From an uncultured Moraxella sp. (GTDB taxonomy: Bacteria > Pseudomonadota > Gammaproteobacteria > Pseudomonadales > Moraxellaceae): a stretch of DNA of 14,932 nucleotides. Where the stretch lies: contig CAKMOY010000128.1 in NCBI GenBank assembly GCA_927911235.1, forward strand, positions 1-14,932, in the 5' to 3' direction. Of the stretch, positions 14,640 through 14,932 are shown piece by piece; the first letter of the stretch is position 1; each line of letters begins with the position of its first letter. The position numbers and the translations under genes are program-made. The notes below the pieces were generated by a model. The model was not told where the DNA came from. It searched no databases and was given only the letters and a program-made list of their open reading frames with translations.

Positions 14640-14932
14640 TAATAGCAAAACTATTAACATGGCTAAATGTGGCTACATTAATGGCTACTAAATTGGCTGT
14701 GGTCAAATCAGAATCAAATAAATCAACTCTAATAACCCATTATTAAGGATAGGTCAAAACCATTAAAAAAAAGATTATTGATTACATCACGAATAAAATT
14801 TATATGATAAATCAGGATAAACCACATCACAAAATTTATCACAAAAACATATAATAACATAACCACAATAAATATATGGTTATTTTAAATCAGTTGCGAA
14901 TTAAATGCTACTGTTGCTTTGCCTAAATTTTA
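14640..14932. other. AT-rich region upstream of petABC, no gene seen
   Basis: No convincing reading frame or RNA gene is visible. A candidate promoter for petABC lies at 14729-14757 and a set of four GGCT repeats at 14661-14698. In related genomes rplM-rpsI often precede petABC on the same strand; they are not within this window. Confidence 0.5.
14729..14757 (-). promoter_or_regulatory. Candidate promoter for the petABC operon
   Basis: On the minus strand TTGACC (14757-14752, -35) and TATTAG (14734-14729, -10) are 17 bases apart. The start would lie near 14722, giving a leader of about 120 bases before petA. Matches are moderate, and another TTGACC at 14706-14701 shows that such motifs are not rare here. 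Confidence 0.35.

Overview
The window is AT-rich chromosomal DNA of a gammaproteobacterium, most likely a member of the Moraxellaceae (Moraxella or a close relative). The evidence is the low-GC coding style, the gene order petA-petB-petC-sspA-sspB (a conserved gammaproteobacterial arrangement), and a CcoG/CcoH pair that goes with cbb3-type oxidase assembly. This assignment is inference from gene content, not from a marker-gene search. No phage, IS element, CRISPR array, tRNA or rRNA was found.

Layout. (1) 53-2144, plus strand: ccoG, then a terminator, then a FixH/CcoH-like gene with its own duplicated extended -10 promoter. Both serve maturation of the cbb3 oxidase; ccoNOP would be expected just outside the left edge. 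(2) 2404-4759: an orphan ParA-family ATPase (minus strand), divergent from a DUF2799-like lipoprotein gene and a gene for a secreted, probably outer-membrane protein of unknown function. (3) 4760-4988: a GC-rich, G-run-rich repeat element and a bidirectional terminator between convergent genes. (4) 4989-6553: two unrecognised genes on opposite strands, the second with a basic N-terminus and a C-terminal membrane segment. (5) 6561-10626, minus strand: an ABC importer operon of the TrpXYZ-like type (PF04392 substrate-binding lipoprotein, permease, ATPase). A decayed second copy of the binding-protein gene lies at its 5' end. (6) 10769-14599, minus strand: petA-petB-petC for the cytochrome bc1 complex, a strong terminator, then sspA and sspB (RNA-polymerase-associated regulator and ClpXP adaptor).

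How they work together. The bc1 complex passes electrons from quinol to cytochrome c, and a cbb3 oxidase, assembled with CcoG/CcoH, would reduce oxygen with them. The window therefore carries parts of both ends of an aerobic/microaerobic respiratory chain. The ABC operon is a nutrient importer, possibly for an aromatic amino acid.

Two housekeeping genes, petB and sspA, are each broken by a single-base change in a short A/T homopolymer. The second binding-protein gene carries four such lesions plus a probable stop. Either the assembly has homopolymer errors or the strain carries real lesions; this matters for any functional reading. I did not find a convincing new biological system. The least explained pieces are the secreted protein at 3737-4759, the membrane-tailed protein at 5507-6553, the orphan ParA, and the tandem hairpins inside the ABC operon.
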